15,238 nucleotides of DNA from assembly GCA_018609945.1 (NCBI GenBank), contig JAHENO010000119.1:1-15238 (forward strand), written 5' to 3'. Shown here in pieces: positions 1-7,207 of the stretch. Position 1 is the first letter of the stretch. Each line of letters opens with the position of its first letter. A model generated the notes under the pieces. It had not been told where the DNA came from, made no database searches, and saw only the letters and a program-made list of their open reading frames with translations. Made by a program: the position numbers and the translations under genes. Source of the DNA: Haloarculaceae archaeon. Lineage in GTDB: Archaea; Halobacteriota; Halobacteria; Halobacteriales; Haloarculaceae.

Positions 1-510
1 GCGCGCACCCGCGACAAACCGGCGCCGTTCGTGGCCATCGTCGACCGCACCGAGTCCTGTTTCGCACCCAACCGCGGCTCTGCCAACGAGTACGGCGTCC
101 TCGTCGACGACCGGACACACACGTACGTCCTCCACTGGTTTTTCCTGACGGTGCTGTGGGACATCTGGGACGTGTACTACACGTCCGAGGACGGCGAACC
201 CCCGACCGACTACCTCGACATCCGGTACTGCGTGCGCGACGTCGCGCCGCTGCTCGCCGACGGGGCGACCGTCGAGATCCGAATCGCGGGTGTCGACACC
301 GAGACCGGGTCGGACCGGACCGTCGAGGGAACCGTCCGGGAGGTGATCGCCAACGGCCACGAGGGGGACGGACACGTCCCGATCGCACAGTACAGCGGCC
401 AGATCGGCATGATCGTCGACACCCCCGACGGCCCCGTCGAGGTCGGCGGGTGGGGTGCGATGGTCGAGGAGGTCGAGGCACACCGGATCACGGTCCTGGC
501 GGTCGAGTGA
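1..510 (+). CDS. Hypothetical protein, probably 5'-partial
   Basis: The reading frame is open from the first base and ends with TGA at 508-510. A GTG at 31 could be a start (159 aa), but no promoter-like sequence can be judged in the 30 bases before it and the frame continues upstream, so the true start is probably outside the window. I do not recognise the family. The visible part is acidic and soluble-looking, with one aromatic-rich hydrophobic stretch around residues 30-50 counted from the GTG (VLHWFFLTVLWDIWDVYY). This is followed by a beta-rich region with regularly spaced Val, Ile and Gly that ends in a conserved-looking GGWGAMVEEVEAHRITVL tail. That pattern suggests a compact beta domain, but no catalytic motif is visible. 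Codon use and acidity match the neighbouring haloarchaeal genes. It converges with the membrane-protein gene ending at 661. Confidence 0.6.
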   Translation, partial: ARTRDKPAPFVAIVDRTESCFAPNRGSANEYGVLVDDRTHTYVLHWFFLTVLWDIWDVYYTSEDGEPPTDYLDIRYCVRDVAPLLADGATVEIRIAGVDTETGSDRTVEGTVREVIANGHEGDGHVPIAQYSGQIGMIVDTPDGPVEVGGWGAMVEEVEAHRITVLAVE

Positions 511-579
511 CTCCGGCCGGACGCCGGGCCCGCCGTCGGCGACGGCGGACCCGAAATCGGGGAGGTCGCCGGCCGTGTC

Positions 580-661
580 ATAGTGACTGCTGTAGTTCAT
601 TGCCGGATCGACCGCACGACGTCGTGCGGTCGACCTGGAAAATAGCTACAGCAGTCACTAT
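580..661. repeat. 82-bp near-perfect palindrome (MITE-like or terminator-like)
   Basis: The outer arms ATAGTGACTGCTGTAG (580-595) and CTACAGCAGTCACTAT (646-661) are exact 16-base inverted repeats. A second exact 26-base palindrome, 13 bases on each side without a spacer, lies at 608-633. Both share the same centre (620.5), so the whole is one symmetrical structure in which 35 of 41 base pairs are Watson-Crick and two more are G-T. It lies between convergent genes and its last base is part of the TGA stop of the minus-strand membrane-protein gene. The ends give tandem in-frame stops on the minus strand (TGA, TAG, TGA). It could be a non-autonomous mobile palindromic element, a bidirectional transcription stop, or both. 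No target-site duplication is evident and no second copy was seen in the window. Confidence 0.85.
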
Positions 662-1230
662 CAGGTCCGCCCGCCGAGCAGCAGGACGTAGTTGTGGACG
701 ACGAGGAGCCCGTACCACAGCGTCGCGGCGAGGAGGAAATCGAAATCGCGCGGTGCGGGCAGTGCCCGCACGAGCGCGACGACGACCAGCGCGTAGGACG
801 TCCCGGCGGCCAGGACGCCCGGAACGCCCGCGACACCGTAGAGGGAGACGGTCACCGGGTGCAACTCCCTGACGGTCGGGACGAAGAAGAACCACACCGT
901 CGCAGCCAGATCGAGCGCCCAGACGCCCACGAAGGCCGGCCAGAGCAGCCGCCAGCCCCGCCAGTCGCGGTCCCGCCGCCGGGCGAGCAACGCGTCGATG
1001 TCTTCCTCCCGGAGCAGTACGAGAAGCCGCCAGAACCGGTCGAACAGGACCGCCGGCCCGACGACGACGGTCGCCGCGAGGAGCAACCGGAGTCCGGGGA
1101 CCCCGGTGACGCGCTCGGCGACGAGTGCGACGCCGATGGATACCAGCGATATCTGGAGGGGCCTGTTGCGGACTGGCAGCCGTGCCGCCCACTCGGGCAC
1201 GAACATGTGGCGTGTGGGGCGGACTACCAT
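661..1230 (-). CDS. Hypothetical multi-pass membrane protein
   Basis: A 189-residue protein with about five predicted membrane segments, near residues 26-40, 47-63, 94-117, 127-154 and 163-185. A charged cytoplasmic-looking loop rich in Arg, Asp and Glu lies at 73-92. No enzymatic or transporter motif is visible and I do not recognise the family. The ATG at 1230 is preferred over the Met at residue 9 because an AT-rich box (ATTAAGAG, 1258-1265) lies about 30 bases upstream, as expected for a nearly leaderless haloarchaeal transcript. The stop codon TGA (663-661) takes its final base from the 82-bp palindrome. It lies downstream of the Tat lipoprotein gene on the same strand but 126 bases away with its own promoter-like box, so separate transcription is likely. 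Confidence 0.75.
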   Translation of the reverse strand: MVVRPTRHMFVPEWAARLPVRNRPLQISLVSIGVALVAERVTGVPGLRLLLAATVVVGPAVLFDRFWRLLVLLREEDIDALLARRRDRDWRGWRLLWPAFVGVWALDLAATVWFFFVPTVRELHPVTVSLYGVAGVPGVLAAGTSYALVVVALVRALPAPRDFDFLLAATLWYGLLVVHNYVLLLGGRT

Positions 1231-1257
1231 TGTATCTGTGTGAGTAGCGCCGCCGCG

Positions 1258-1265
1258 CTCTTAAT
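1258..1265 (-). promoter_or_regulatory. TATA-like box for the membrane-protein gene
   Basis: ATTAAGAG on the minus strand is the only AT-rich octamer in this very GC-rich gap and is centred about 31 bases before the ATG at 1230. The spacing fits an archaeal TATA box and a short or absent leader. Assignment is by position and composition only. Confidence 0.5.
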
Positions 1266-1304
1266 CCCTGCTCCGGGTTGCTGGCGCTGAAACACTGCCA
1301 CGGC

Positions 1305-1318
1305 TGGAGCCGGCTCCA
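1305..1318. repeat. Short perfect palindrome in intergenic gap
   Basis: TGGAGCCGGCTCCA is a 14-base perfect palindrome in the 126-base gap (1231-1356) between the lipoprotein gene and the membrane-protein gene. It could form a small hairpin at the end of the lipoprotein transcript or bind a dimeric regulator. Palindromes of this size and GC content are not rare in such DNA, so its meaning is uncertain. Confidence 0.3.
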
Positions 1319-1356
1319 ACTGGGTTGCACAGCCCGGGCGCGCGGCCAGAGGACGG

Positions 1357-2271
1357 TCACAGCAGGGGGGCGACCGCGGCGAGGGAGTCCGTCGGCCGCT
1401 GGACGGTCACAACCGCTGACCGTCCCTCGACGCCGACCGTGGCCGACCCATCCCCGGAGAACCCCGTCCGCCCGGTCCAGGTCTCGACGGCGCCGACGGC
1501 CTCCTCGGCGTCGGTCTCGTCCGGGAAGGTCACGACCACCCGGTCGGTCGTCGTCGCGCCGTCGACGGTCCGGGCCAGGCCCCGGGACTCCGCTCGCCGG
1601 AACCGGCCGCGGTCGGGGTCGGTTCGCTCGTGTCGGGGGTGCGGGACACCGAGGACGTACGTCGCCGTACCGAGCCGCCGGGCCAGCTCCGCGGCCACGG
1701 TGTCGGCGTCGACGTACCGGCGGCGCTGGCCCGCACCCACGTCGAGGAACAGCCGGGCCGTCCCCAGGGGCGACCGCGCCGTCCGCCGCGAACGCAGGAG
1801 GCGGTCGTCGTCGACGGCCACCGCCAGTTCCGCGATCCGGTGGCGGTAGAGGTCGAACCCGGCGTGGGGGTCGGCCTCGACGTAGCCGGTCGCCGTCAGA
1901 TGCTCCCGGAGGATCGCCCGGTCCCAGTCCCCCCGGAGGAGGGTGAGCCTGCGGTTGACGCCGAGCACTTCCTCCTCGACGGTCCCGAACGAGAGGTCGA
2001 AGTGGTCGTAGCCGTCGGCGGCCCACCGCCGGTAGGCCCCGTAGGCCGCGGGGTCGAAGGCCGCCCGCTGGGCGCGGATGGCCGCGACGTCGTGGCGTTC
2101 GAAGGCGTAGCGCCGGCCGCCGAAGTCGCCGGGTGCGGCCAGCCAGTCGGTGTAGGCCGGCTGCGCGGCTCCTGCCTCCGAGAGGCACCCCGCTGCCGCG
2201 GACAGGCCAGCCGCGCCCAGCAGACGGCCGAGAAACCGGCGCCGCGGGACCTCGGGCATACGCCGGGCCAT
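1357..2271 (-). CDS. Hypothetical Tat-exported lipoprotein
   Basis: A 304-residue protein starting at the ATG at 2271; a second ATG at 2259, four codons later, is an alternative. The frame is open further upstream, but that extension is arginine-rich, unlike the acidic haloarchaeal proteins around it. The N-terminus has a twin-arginine motif (RRRFLGRL, residues 10-17), a short hydrophobic stretch, and a lipobox AAGC with Cys29. This predicts folded export by the Tat pathway and lipid anchoring on the outer face of the membrane, the usual haloarchaeal route. The mature part is acidic and probably folds as alpha/beta (for example RLFLDVGAG and DRVVVTFPDETDAEEA), with no recognisable catalytic motif. 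It is divergent from the moxR operon with a 265-base gap. A link to the envelope functions of that operon is possible but unproven. Family unknown. Confidence 0.8.
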   Translation of the reverse strand: MARRMPEVPRRRFLGRLLGAAGLSAAAGCLSEAGAAQPAYTDWLAAPGDFGGRRYAFERHDVAAIRAQRAAFDPAAYGAYRRWAADGYDHFDLSFGTVEEEVLGVNRRLTLLRGDWDRAILREHLTATGYVEADPHAGFDLYRHRIAELAVAVDDDRLLRSRRTARSPLGTARLFLDVGAGQRRRYVDADTVAAELARRLGTATYVLGVPHPRHERTDPDRGRFRRAESRGLARTVDGATTTDRVVVTFPDETDAEEAVGAVETWTGRTGFSGDGSATVGVEGRSAVVTVQRPTDSLAAVAPLL

Positions 2272-2422
2272 ACGGTGCCGACGTGCCGGAGGGACTTGTG
2301 TCCGACGCCGCTCCGGGCCGGGCGCACACGACCGTCTCTGCGGCGGTCGCCCCCCGGGAAACGCGGAACCCCTGCGGGTCCGCGGATGTCGGTTGTGCGA
2401 CCCGTCAGCGGACCCGGCACCC

Positions 2423-2429
2423 TTACTAA
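2423..2429 (+). promoter_or_regulatory. Candidate TATA box for the moxR operon
   Basis: TTACTAA is the only AT-rich heptamer in the 265-base divergent gap (2272-2536). It would place transcription start near 2450 and give the first gene a leader of roughly 85 bases, longer than usual for this group. No Shine-Dalgarno sequence is evident before the ATG at 2537. Nothing else in the gap was recognised; the opposite gene has only a weak candidate (ACTTGTG on the plus strand, 2294-2300). Confidence 0.4.
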
Positions 2430-2536
2430 CCTCCGGGCACAAGGGATGTCAACGAGAGTCGTGCCGTGGGGAGAGAACACACCTGCCGGTCCCACAGAGC
2501 GTGCGGCCGCCCGCGCGTGGTCGTGACCTGCCATCC

Positions 2537-3496
2537 ATGACGGACACAGAGACAGACGTACCCGATCCGACGCTGGAGAGCACGATCGAGGAGACGAGCG
2601 CCGTCGTCGAGGACGTCATCGAGAACGTCGAGACGGTCATCGTCGGCCACCACGAGGAGATCGAACACATGGTGACCGCGCTGCTGGGTCGCGGGCACGT
2701 CCTCCTGGAGGACGTCCCCGGCGTGGGCAAGACGATGCTCGCGCGCGCAGTCGCGGAGTCCTTCGACGGCTCGTTCAAGCGCGTCCAGTTCACGCCGGAC
2801 CTGCTGCCCTCGGACGTCACCGGGGTCAACATCTACAACCAGAAGACCCAGGAGTTCGAGTTCCGGCCCGGCCCCATCTTCGCCAACGTCGTGCTGGGCG
2901 ACGAGATCAACCGGGCGCCGCCCAAGACCCAGAGCGCGTTGCTCGAGGCCATGGAGGAAGAGCAGGTCACTGTCGACGGCGAGACACACACTATCCCCCA
3001 GCCCTTCACCGTGATCGCGACCCAGAACACCGTCGAGGGCGACCGCGCCTACGACCTGCCGATGGCCGAGGTCGACCGCTTCCTGAAGAAACTCCACCTC
3101 GGCTACCCCGACGCCGACGAGGAGACGGAGATGCTCGCCCGCGTGGTCGGCAACCACCCCATCGAGCGCCTCGAACCGGTCGCCTCGCTCGCCGACCTCC
3201 AGCACGCCCGCGACGTGGCCGCCAGCGTCACCGTCGCCGAGCACATCCGGCTGTACGCGACGGAACTGGCGGCCTACACCCGCGAGAACGCCCAGTTGGG
3301 GGTCAGCCCCCGCGGGACCATCTCTCTGTTGCGGGCCGCACAGGGCCGTGCGCTGCTCGATGGCCGCGACTACGTCATCCCCGACGACATCCAGACCGAG
3401 GCGCGGCCCGTCCTCACGCACCGCATCCGGACGGCTACCGACAGGACGCCGGGCGACGTCCTCGAGGACGCACTCGCGTCCGTCGAGGTCCGGTAA
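2537..3496 (+). CDS. MoxR-family AAA+ ATPase
   Basis: A 319-residue AAA+ ATPase of the MoxR group, whose members act as chaperone-like machines that remodel or activate partner proteins. Visible features in order are: an acidic N-terminal helix (residues 1-35); Walker A PGVGKTML (61-68); the MoxR-type segment FTPDLLPSDVTG (85-96); Walker B VVLGDEINRAPPKTQSALLE (118-137); sensor 1 VIATQN (159-164); and a C-terminal helical lid with a GVSPRGTISLLRAAQGRALL stretch. Length and motif order are normal for the family. The ATG at 2537 is chosen because the protein from there begins with the acidic MTDTETD and aligns with the usual MoxR start, while the upstream open frame is not protein-like. It is the first gene of an operon with the DUF58 gene starting two bases after its stop, the standard MoxR partner. 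The precise client is unknown. Confidence 0.93.
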   Translation: MTDTETDVPDPTLESTIEETSAVVEDVIENVETVIVGHHEEIEHMVTALLGRGHVLLEDVPGVGKTMLARAVAESFDGSFKRVQFTPDLLPSDVTGVNIYNQKTQEFEFRPGPIFANVVLGDEINRAPPKTQSALLEAMEEEQVTVDGETHTIPQPFTVIATQNTVEGDRAYDLPMAEVDRFLKKLHLGYPDADEETEMLARVVGNHPIERLEPVASLADLQHARDVAASVTVAEHIRLYATELAAYTRENAQLGVSPRGTISLLRAAQGRALLDGRDYVIPDDIQTEARPVLTHRIRTATDRTPGDVLEDALASVEVR

Positions 3497-3498
3497 GG

Positions 3499-4539
3499 AT
3501 GCGCCCGACAACGCGCGGCTGGGGGGCGCTGGCGGTCGTCGTGGCGGCGGTCGTGCTCGCGTGGGCGTTCGGCGAGCGGTCGCTGAACGCCGTGGCCGCA
3601 CCGACGCTGGCGGCGCTCGCTGTCGCCGTCGTCTCGGTCTACCGCGCCGACCCGCCGGCCGTCGACTTCGAGGAGCCCCGGGCGGGCTTTCCCGGCGAGG
3701 AGCGAACGCTCTCCTTTCGGGTCGAGGGCGACGGCTTCGCGCGGATCCGTCACGCGCTGCCGGCGGGGCTGACCGGCCGCTCCGTCGACGTGACGGCGCC
3801 GCTCCCCCGGTCGTTCGAGCAGCCGATCACCCTGGAGGCCCGCGGCGTCTACGAGCTGGGGCCACCCGAAATCCGCCAGCGCGACCCGCTGGGGCTGGTC
3901 GAGCGCCGCGTCGCGGCCGAGGCGAGCACCCAGCTCGTCGTCTACCCGCAGGTGTACGCGCTGGCCGACCCCACGCTCGGTGGCGTCCTCGCCGACCCGA
4001 TGTCGACCGAGCGCCAGGAGTTCGACCGCCTCCGCGAGTACGTCCCCGGGGACCCCCTGCGGAACGTCCACTGGAAGTCCAGTGCCAAGCAGGACGACTT
4101 TCTCGTCATGGAGTTCTCGCCGACCGAGCGTAGCGAGACGCTCCGCCTGGCTGCCGCCGCCGAGGCCGGCGGCGCCGACCGCATGGCCGGGGCTGCCGCG
4201 ACGCTGACCGACGCCGCACTCGACGCCGGTCTGACGGTCGAGCTGTGGGTGCCCGACGGTCACCTCCCGCCCGGTTCGGGCGAGACACACCGCGAGAACG
4301 CGATGCGCATGCTCGCCCGGACCGGCCACGGTGACGTCGACGAGGCCGCCCGCGCCGGGGCCGACGTGCTCGTCAGTGGCGGCCCCGACGCGGTGAGCGT
4401 GCGGTTGCCCGAGGACCGGCGGCCGTTCGACTCGCTCGTGACCGGCCAGAAGCGACGGACCGATTCGGCCATCGGCCGGGCGGCCGACGCCGACCGGGCC
4501 GACGAACGAACGGGACGGAGCCACGAGGTGACGACATGA
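3499..4539 (+). CDS. DUF58 domain protein
   Basis: A 346-residue protein with two N-terminal membrane helices (about residues 7-24 and 31-49), a beta-rich region, and the DUF58 signature REYVPGDPLRNVHWKSSAK starting near residue 179. DUF58 proteins are the constant partners of MoxR ATPases and are thought to be clients or adaptors; their molecular role is not settled. The C-terminal half continues as an alpha/beta domain (LTVELWVPDGHLPP) resembling the von Willebrand-like fold seen in this family. The last 50 residues are charged and probably disordered. The start ATG lies two bases after the moxR stop, and the TGA overlaps the next start as ATGA (4536-4539), so the three genes are very likely translationally coupled. 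Membrane topology predicts a short anchor with the bulk of the protein in the cytoplasm, though this is inference. Confidence 0.92.
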   Translation: MRPTTRGWGALAVVVAAVVLAWAFGERSLNAVAAPTLAALAVAVVSVYRADPPAVDFEEPRAGFPGEERTLSFRVEGDGFARIRHALPAGLTGRSVDVTAPLPRSFEQPITLEARGVYELGPPEIRQRDPLGLVERRVAAEASTQLVVYPQVYALADPTLGGVLADPMSTERQEFDRLREYVPGDPLRNVHWKSSAKQDDFLVMEFSPTERSETLRLAAAAEAGGADRMAGAAATLTDAALDAGLTVELWVPDGHLPPGSGETHRENAMRMLARTGHGDVDEAARAGADVLVSGGPDAVSVRLPEDRRPFDSLVTGQKRRTDSAIGRAADADRADERTGRSHEVTT

Positions 4540-6722
4540 GCGTGAGACGGGACGAAGCCACGAGCGCATTCGAGCGGGTGCGGGCCCGGGCCGCGTCGTT
4601 CGGCTCGGTCCGCCCGACGCGGGTGCTCGCCTTGCTCGCGGGGGTCGGCCTGCTGGGAGCGGTGCTGTCGGTTCTGTACGGCATCGTCCAGGTGGACGGC
4701 GATCCGAGGGCACTGTTCCTGCTGGCCGGCGCGTCGGTCCTGGCAGCGACGGCCTTTGCCCGCACCGTCCGGGTCGTGGTCGCGGTCGGCGTGGCGACGG
4801 TCTTGCTGTCGGTCGGGATGGTCCTGTACGTCCTCTCGCTGCCACACGACCCCCAGGTCGTGGCGATGCTCGAGAGTAACCTCAAACTGCTGGCCGGCCA
4901 GTCGATCCTCGAAATCAAACGCTCGGAGGTCTGGGCGCTGTCGGTCGCGCCCACGCCGCTGTTCGTCACCTGGTATCTGTCGGTCCGTGGCTGGTACAGC
5001 ACGGCTGCGCTGGTCGGCGGCGGGACGCTGGGGTACTTCGTCCTCACCGGGGACGCGACGCTCGTCCAGACGCTCCTGGGCGTGGTCAGCGTCGCCGCAC
5101 TGATCGGCTTTGGCGACCTCGACCGGGGCGGCGCGTCGCTGTCGGCCGCGGAACCCGTTGCCGTCGTCCTCGCGGTGATGGTGGTCACGCCGCTTCTCAT
5201 TTCGGTCACGCCCGCCGGGTCGGCCTCGCCGCTCGCGCTGGGAGGTGGTGGCGGCACGACCGTCGAGGCGAGCATCGTCGAGACCGACTCCGAGGTCGAA
5301 CTGGTCGGCTCCATCTCGCTGTCGCCCGAGGTGCGATACACAGTCACTGCGTCGGAATCGCAGTACTGGCGGACGTCGAGTTTCGACCGCTACACGGGCG
5401 AGGGCTGGGTCCGGACCGGCGAGTCCGTCCCGCTCGACGAACGGCCGCTGTCGTCCCCGCCCGGCGAGACACGCCGCCTCGAGCAGACCTTCGAGGCCGA
5501 GGCGCCCATCCAGACGATGCCGGCCGCCTGGCGCCCGGTCGACGTCTCGGGCGGGGCCGCCGACACCGCGCAGGTCACCAGCCTCGGCGGCCTCGAGCCA
5601 GCCGAACAGCTCGAGCCCGGCGACAGCTACCGGGTGACCAGCGCCGTCCCGGACGTGACGGCCGAGTCGCTCGCCGCTGCGGGGTCGGACGACCCCGAGG
5701 CAATCCGCGAGCAGTTCACGCAACTCCCCGAGAGCGCGCCCGAGCGCGTGGCCGGGCTGACCGCGAACATCACTGCGGACGCGTCGAACCGCTACGAGAC
5801 TGTCCGGACCATCGAGCAGTACCTCGAGACGAACAAGGAGTACTCGCTGGACGTCGACAGACCCGAGGGGAACGTCGCCGACGCGTTCCTCTTCGAGATG
5901 GAGGCGGGCTACTGCACCTACTACGCGACGACGATGGTCACGATGTTGCGCACCCAGGGCATCCCGGCCCGCCTCACAGTGGGCTACGTCCCCGGCGAGC
6001 AGGTCGACGACAATCGGTACGTCGTCCGTGGCTTCGACTCCCACGCCTGGGTCGAGGTCTACTTCCCGGGGCAGGGCTGGGTGCCGTTCGACCCCACGCC
6101 GGCCGCGCCGCGCGAGCAGGCCGAGCGGTCGCGTCTCGACGAGGCCAGGGCCCAAAACGAGACCAACGTCGACACCAACGAGACCGCGATCCAGCCGAAC
6201 CCGGGGGAAACACCACTCCCGGAGGGTGATCCCGCCGCGTCCGCGGAGTCCACGGCGACGCCGGCCCAGCCAGCCAACATCAGCGGCGTCGCCGGGGGGG
6301 ACGTGGGGGCGATCCAGGGCCGACCCGGCGAGTTCGAGGACCAGGAGGGCGGCTCGTCGCCGTTACCGTCGCGCGAACGGCTCGCGCTCGGCGCCGTCGT
6401 GCTCGCCGGCGCGGTTGCCGGCCTCCGCCGGAGCGGCCTCGCCGACCGCGCCTACCGCTCGGTCTGGCTCCGGCACGTCCGGCGCTCGGACCCCCTGACC
6501 GACATCGAGGCGGCCTTCGACCGCCTGCTGTACCTGCTCGAGCGGCGCCACCGCCCCCGCCGCGAGGGCGAGACCGTCCGGCAGTACCTCGCGGACATCG
6601 GGGCCGACCCGCGGGCACGCCGGCTGGCCGAACTCCGCGAGCGGGCCTACTACGGTGGCGTCGCCACCCGGGAGATGGCCGACGAGGCTGTCAGCCTCCT
6701 CGAGGAACTGCGCGAGGCGTAA
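4536..6722 (+). CDS. Membrane-anchored transglutaminase-like protein (TgpA type)
   Basis: A 728-residue protein with the TgpA-type layout: about six N-terminal membrane helices (residues 30-225), a large extracellular domain, a further membrane helix near 613-632, and a C-terminal cytoplasmic DUF4129-like segment (DRLLYLLERRHRPRREGETV, then the ELRERAYYGG motif). The transglutaminase-like core has the Cys-His-Asp triad in usual context: Cys460 in GYCTYYATTMV, His503 in DSHAWVEVYFPGQGW, and Asp519 in PFDPTP. Such domains act as cysteine peptidases or amide-forming enzymes; the substrate is unknown. A low-complexity linker (about 530-610) follows the core. Asn411, Asn541, Asn548 and Asn581 lie in N-glycosylation sequons and, if outside, could be modified. 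Its start overlaps the stop of the DUF58 gene. With MoxR it forms the common moxR-DUF58-transglutaminase operon; a role in processing cell-surface proteins is inferred. Confidence 0.93.
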   Translation: MSVRRDEATSAFERVRARAASFGSVRPTRVLALLAGVGLLGAVLSVLYGIVQVDGDPRALFLLAGASVLAATAFARTVRVVVAVGVATVLLSVGMVLYVLSLPHDPQVVAMLESNLKLLAGQSILEIKRSEVWALSVAPTPLFVTWYLSVRGWYSTAALVGGGTLGYFVLTGDATLVQTLLGVVSVAALIGFGDLDRGGASLSAAEPVAVVLAVMVVTPLLISVTPAGSASPLALGGGGGTTVEASIVETDSEVELVGSISLSPEVRYTVTASESQYWRTSSFDRYTGEGWVRTGESVPLDERPLSSPPGETRRLEQTFEAEAPIQTMPAAWRPVDVSGGAADTAQVTSLGGLEPAEQLEPGDSYRVTSAVPDVTAESLAAAGSDDPEAIREQFTQLPESAPERVAGLTANITADASNRYETVRTIEQYLETNKEYSLDVDRPEGNVADAFLFEMEAGYCTYYATTMVTMLRTQGIPARLTVGYVPGEQVDDNRYVVRGFDSHAWVEVYFPGQGWVPFDPTPAAPREQAERSRLDEARAQNETNVDTNETAIQPNPGETPLPEGDPAASAESTATPAQPANISGVAGGDVGAIQGRPGEFEDQEGGSSPLPSRERLALGAVVLAGAVAGLRRSGLADRAYRSVWLRHVRRSDPLTDIEAAFDRLLYLLERRHRPRREGETVRQYLADIGADPRARRLAELRERAYYGGVATREMADEAVSLLEELREA

Positions 6723-6736
6723 CCGTAACCGACACG

Positions 6737-6743
6737 CGTATTG
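6737..6743 (+). promoter_or_regulatory. Weak TATA-like box for the DUF5778-like gene
   Basis: A GTATTG-containing heptamer lies in the 43-base gap after the transglutaminase gene, centred about 26 bases before the ATG at 6766. It would allow a leaderless transcript independent of the upstream operon. The match is weak and read-through from the operon is equally possible. Confidence 0.3.
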
Positions 6744-6765
6744 GCGCGACAGCGAACACCCAGGT

Positions 6766-7200
6766 ATGACCGACGCGCTCGACGCCGATCTGTGCCGGCG
6801 GACCTGGCAGCTGTTACAGCCCGGCGACATCTCGCTGGACGGCCTCGTCGTCCACACCGACTACGGCGGCGACGAGGAGACGCTGATGCACCAGGCGACC
6901 CTCGAGGTCGGCGACCTGATCGCCGAGCACGCCGGCTACGATCCCGGGGACACGTACGTCTATTCGGGCAACGACGACCCCGACTTCGCCTCCAATCAGC
7001 ACCAAGGGCTCACCCTCGACGGCGACGAGTTCGTCTGGGAGTGCCAGCAACTCCTCCGGGAGGGCGCCTTCGACGTGGTCTTCTACTTCGAGGCTGGCGC
7101 CGACACCCGGGCGCTCCTTTCGGCCGTCCGCGAGCAGGGCTACGAGGCGACGGCCGTCCGGGGGGACGCCGCCGAACCCGGAACCGCCGTTCTGGAGTAG
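6766..7200 (+). CDS. DUF5778-like haloarchaeal protein
   Basis: A 144-residue acidic, soluble protein. It resembles from memory the haloarchaea-restricted DUF5778 family, including the conserved-looking stretches GLVVHTDYGGDEETLMHQAT, YVYSGNDDPDFASNQHQGLT and DEFVWECQQLLREGAFDVVF. No biochemical function is known to me for this family. The several Asp, His and Asn residues in the central SGNDDPDFASNQHQG segment could form a metal or ligand site, but that is speculation. The ATG at 6766 gives the expected family N-terminus (MTDALDADLCRRTW); the frame is open upstream, but that part overlaps the preceding gene and is arginine-rich, so it was excluded. It ends only seven bases from the convergent MFS gene, leaving no space for a terminator. 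Family assignment is moderately sure; function is unknown. Confidence 0.82.
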   Translation: MTDALDADLCRRTWQLLQPGDISLDGLVVHTDYGGDEETLMHQATLEVGDLIAEHAGYDPGDTYVYSGNDDPDFASNQHQGLTLDGDEFVWECQQLLREGAFDVVFYFEAGADTRALLSAVREQGYEATAVRGDAAEPGTAVLE

Positions 7201-7207
7201 GGCCGGG

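Noticed and set aside
578..2329. A long minus-strand frame of 583 codons overlapping the lipoprotein and membrane-protein genes
   Set aside because: The translation is mostly Arg, Pro and Gly, typical of a shadow frame in GC-rich DNA, and it passes through genes with good signal peptide and membrane features in another frame.
2446..2526. A 26-codon open frame in the leader of the moxR operon that could be a leader peptide
   Set aside because: Its ATG lies slightly upstream of the transcription start expected from the TATA-like box at 2423-2429, its codon content is not typical of haloarchaeal proteins, and it has no ribosome-binding site.
4260..6155. A 631-codon antisense frame across the DUF58 and transglutaminase genes
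   Set aside because: It is antisense to two well-supported family members and its sequence shows no domain; long antisense frames are expected at this GC content.
6290..6301. A run of G residues in the transglutaminase gene suggesting a frameshift site
   Set aside because: The frame remains open through it and the C-terminal DUF4129-like region is in the same frame, so there is no sign of a shift.
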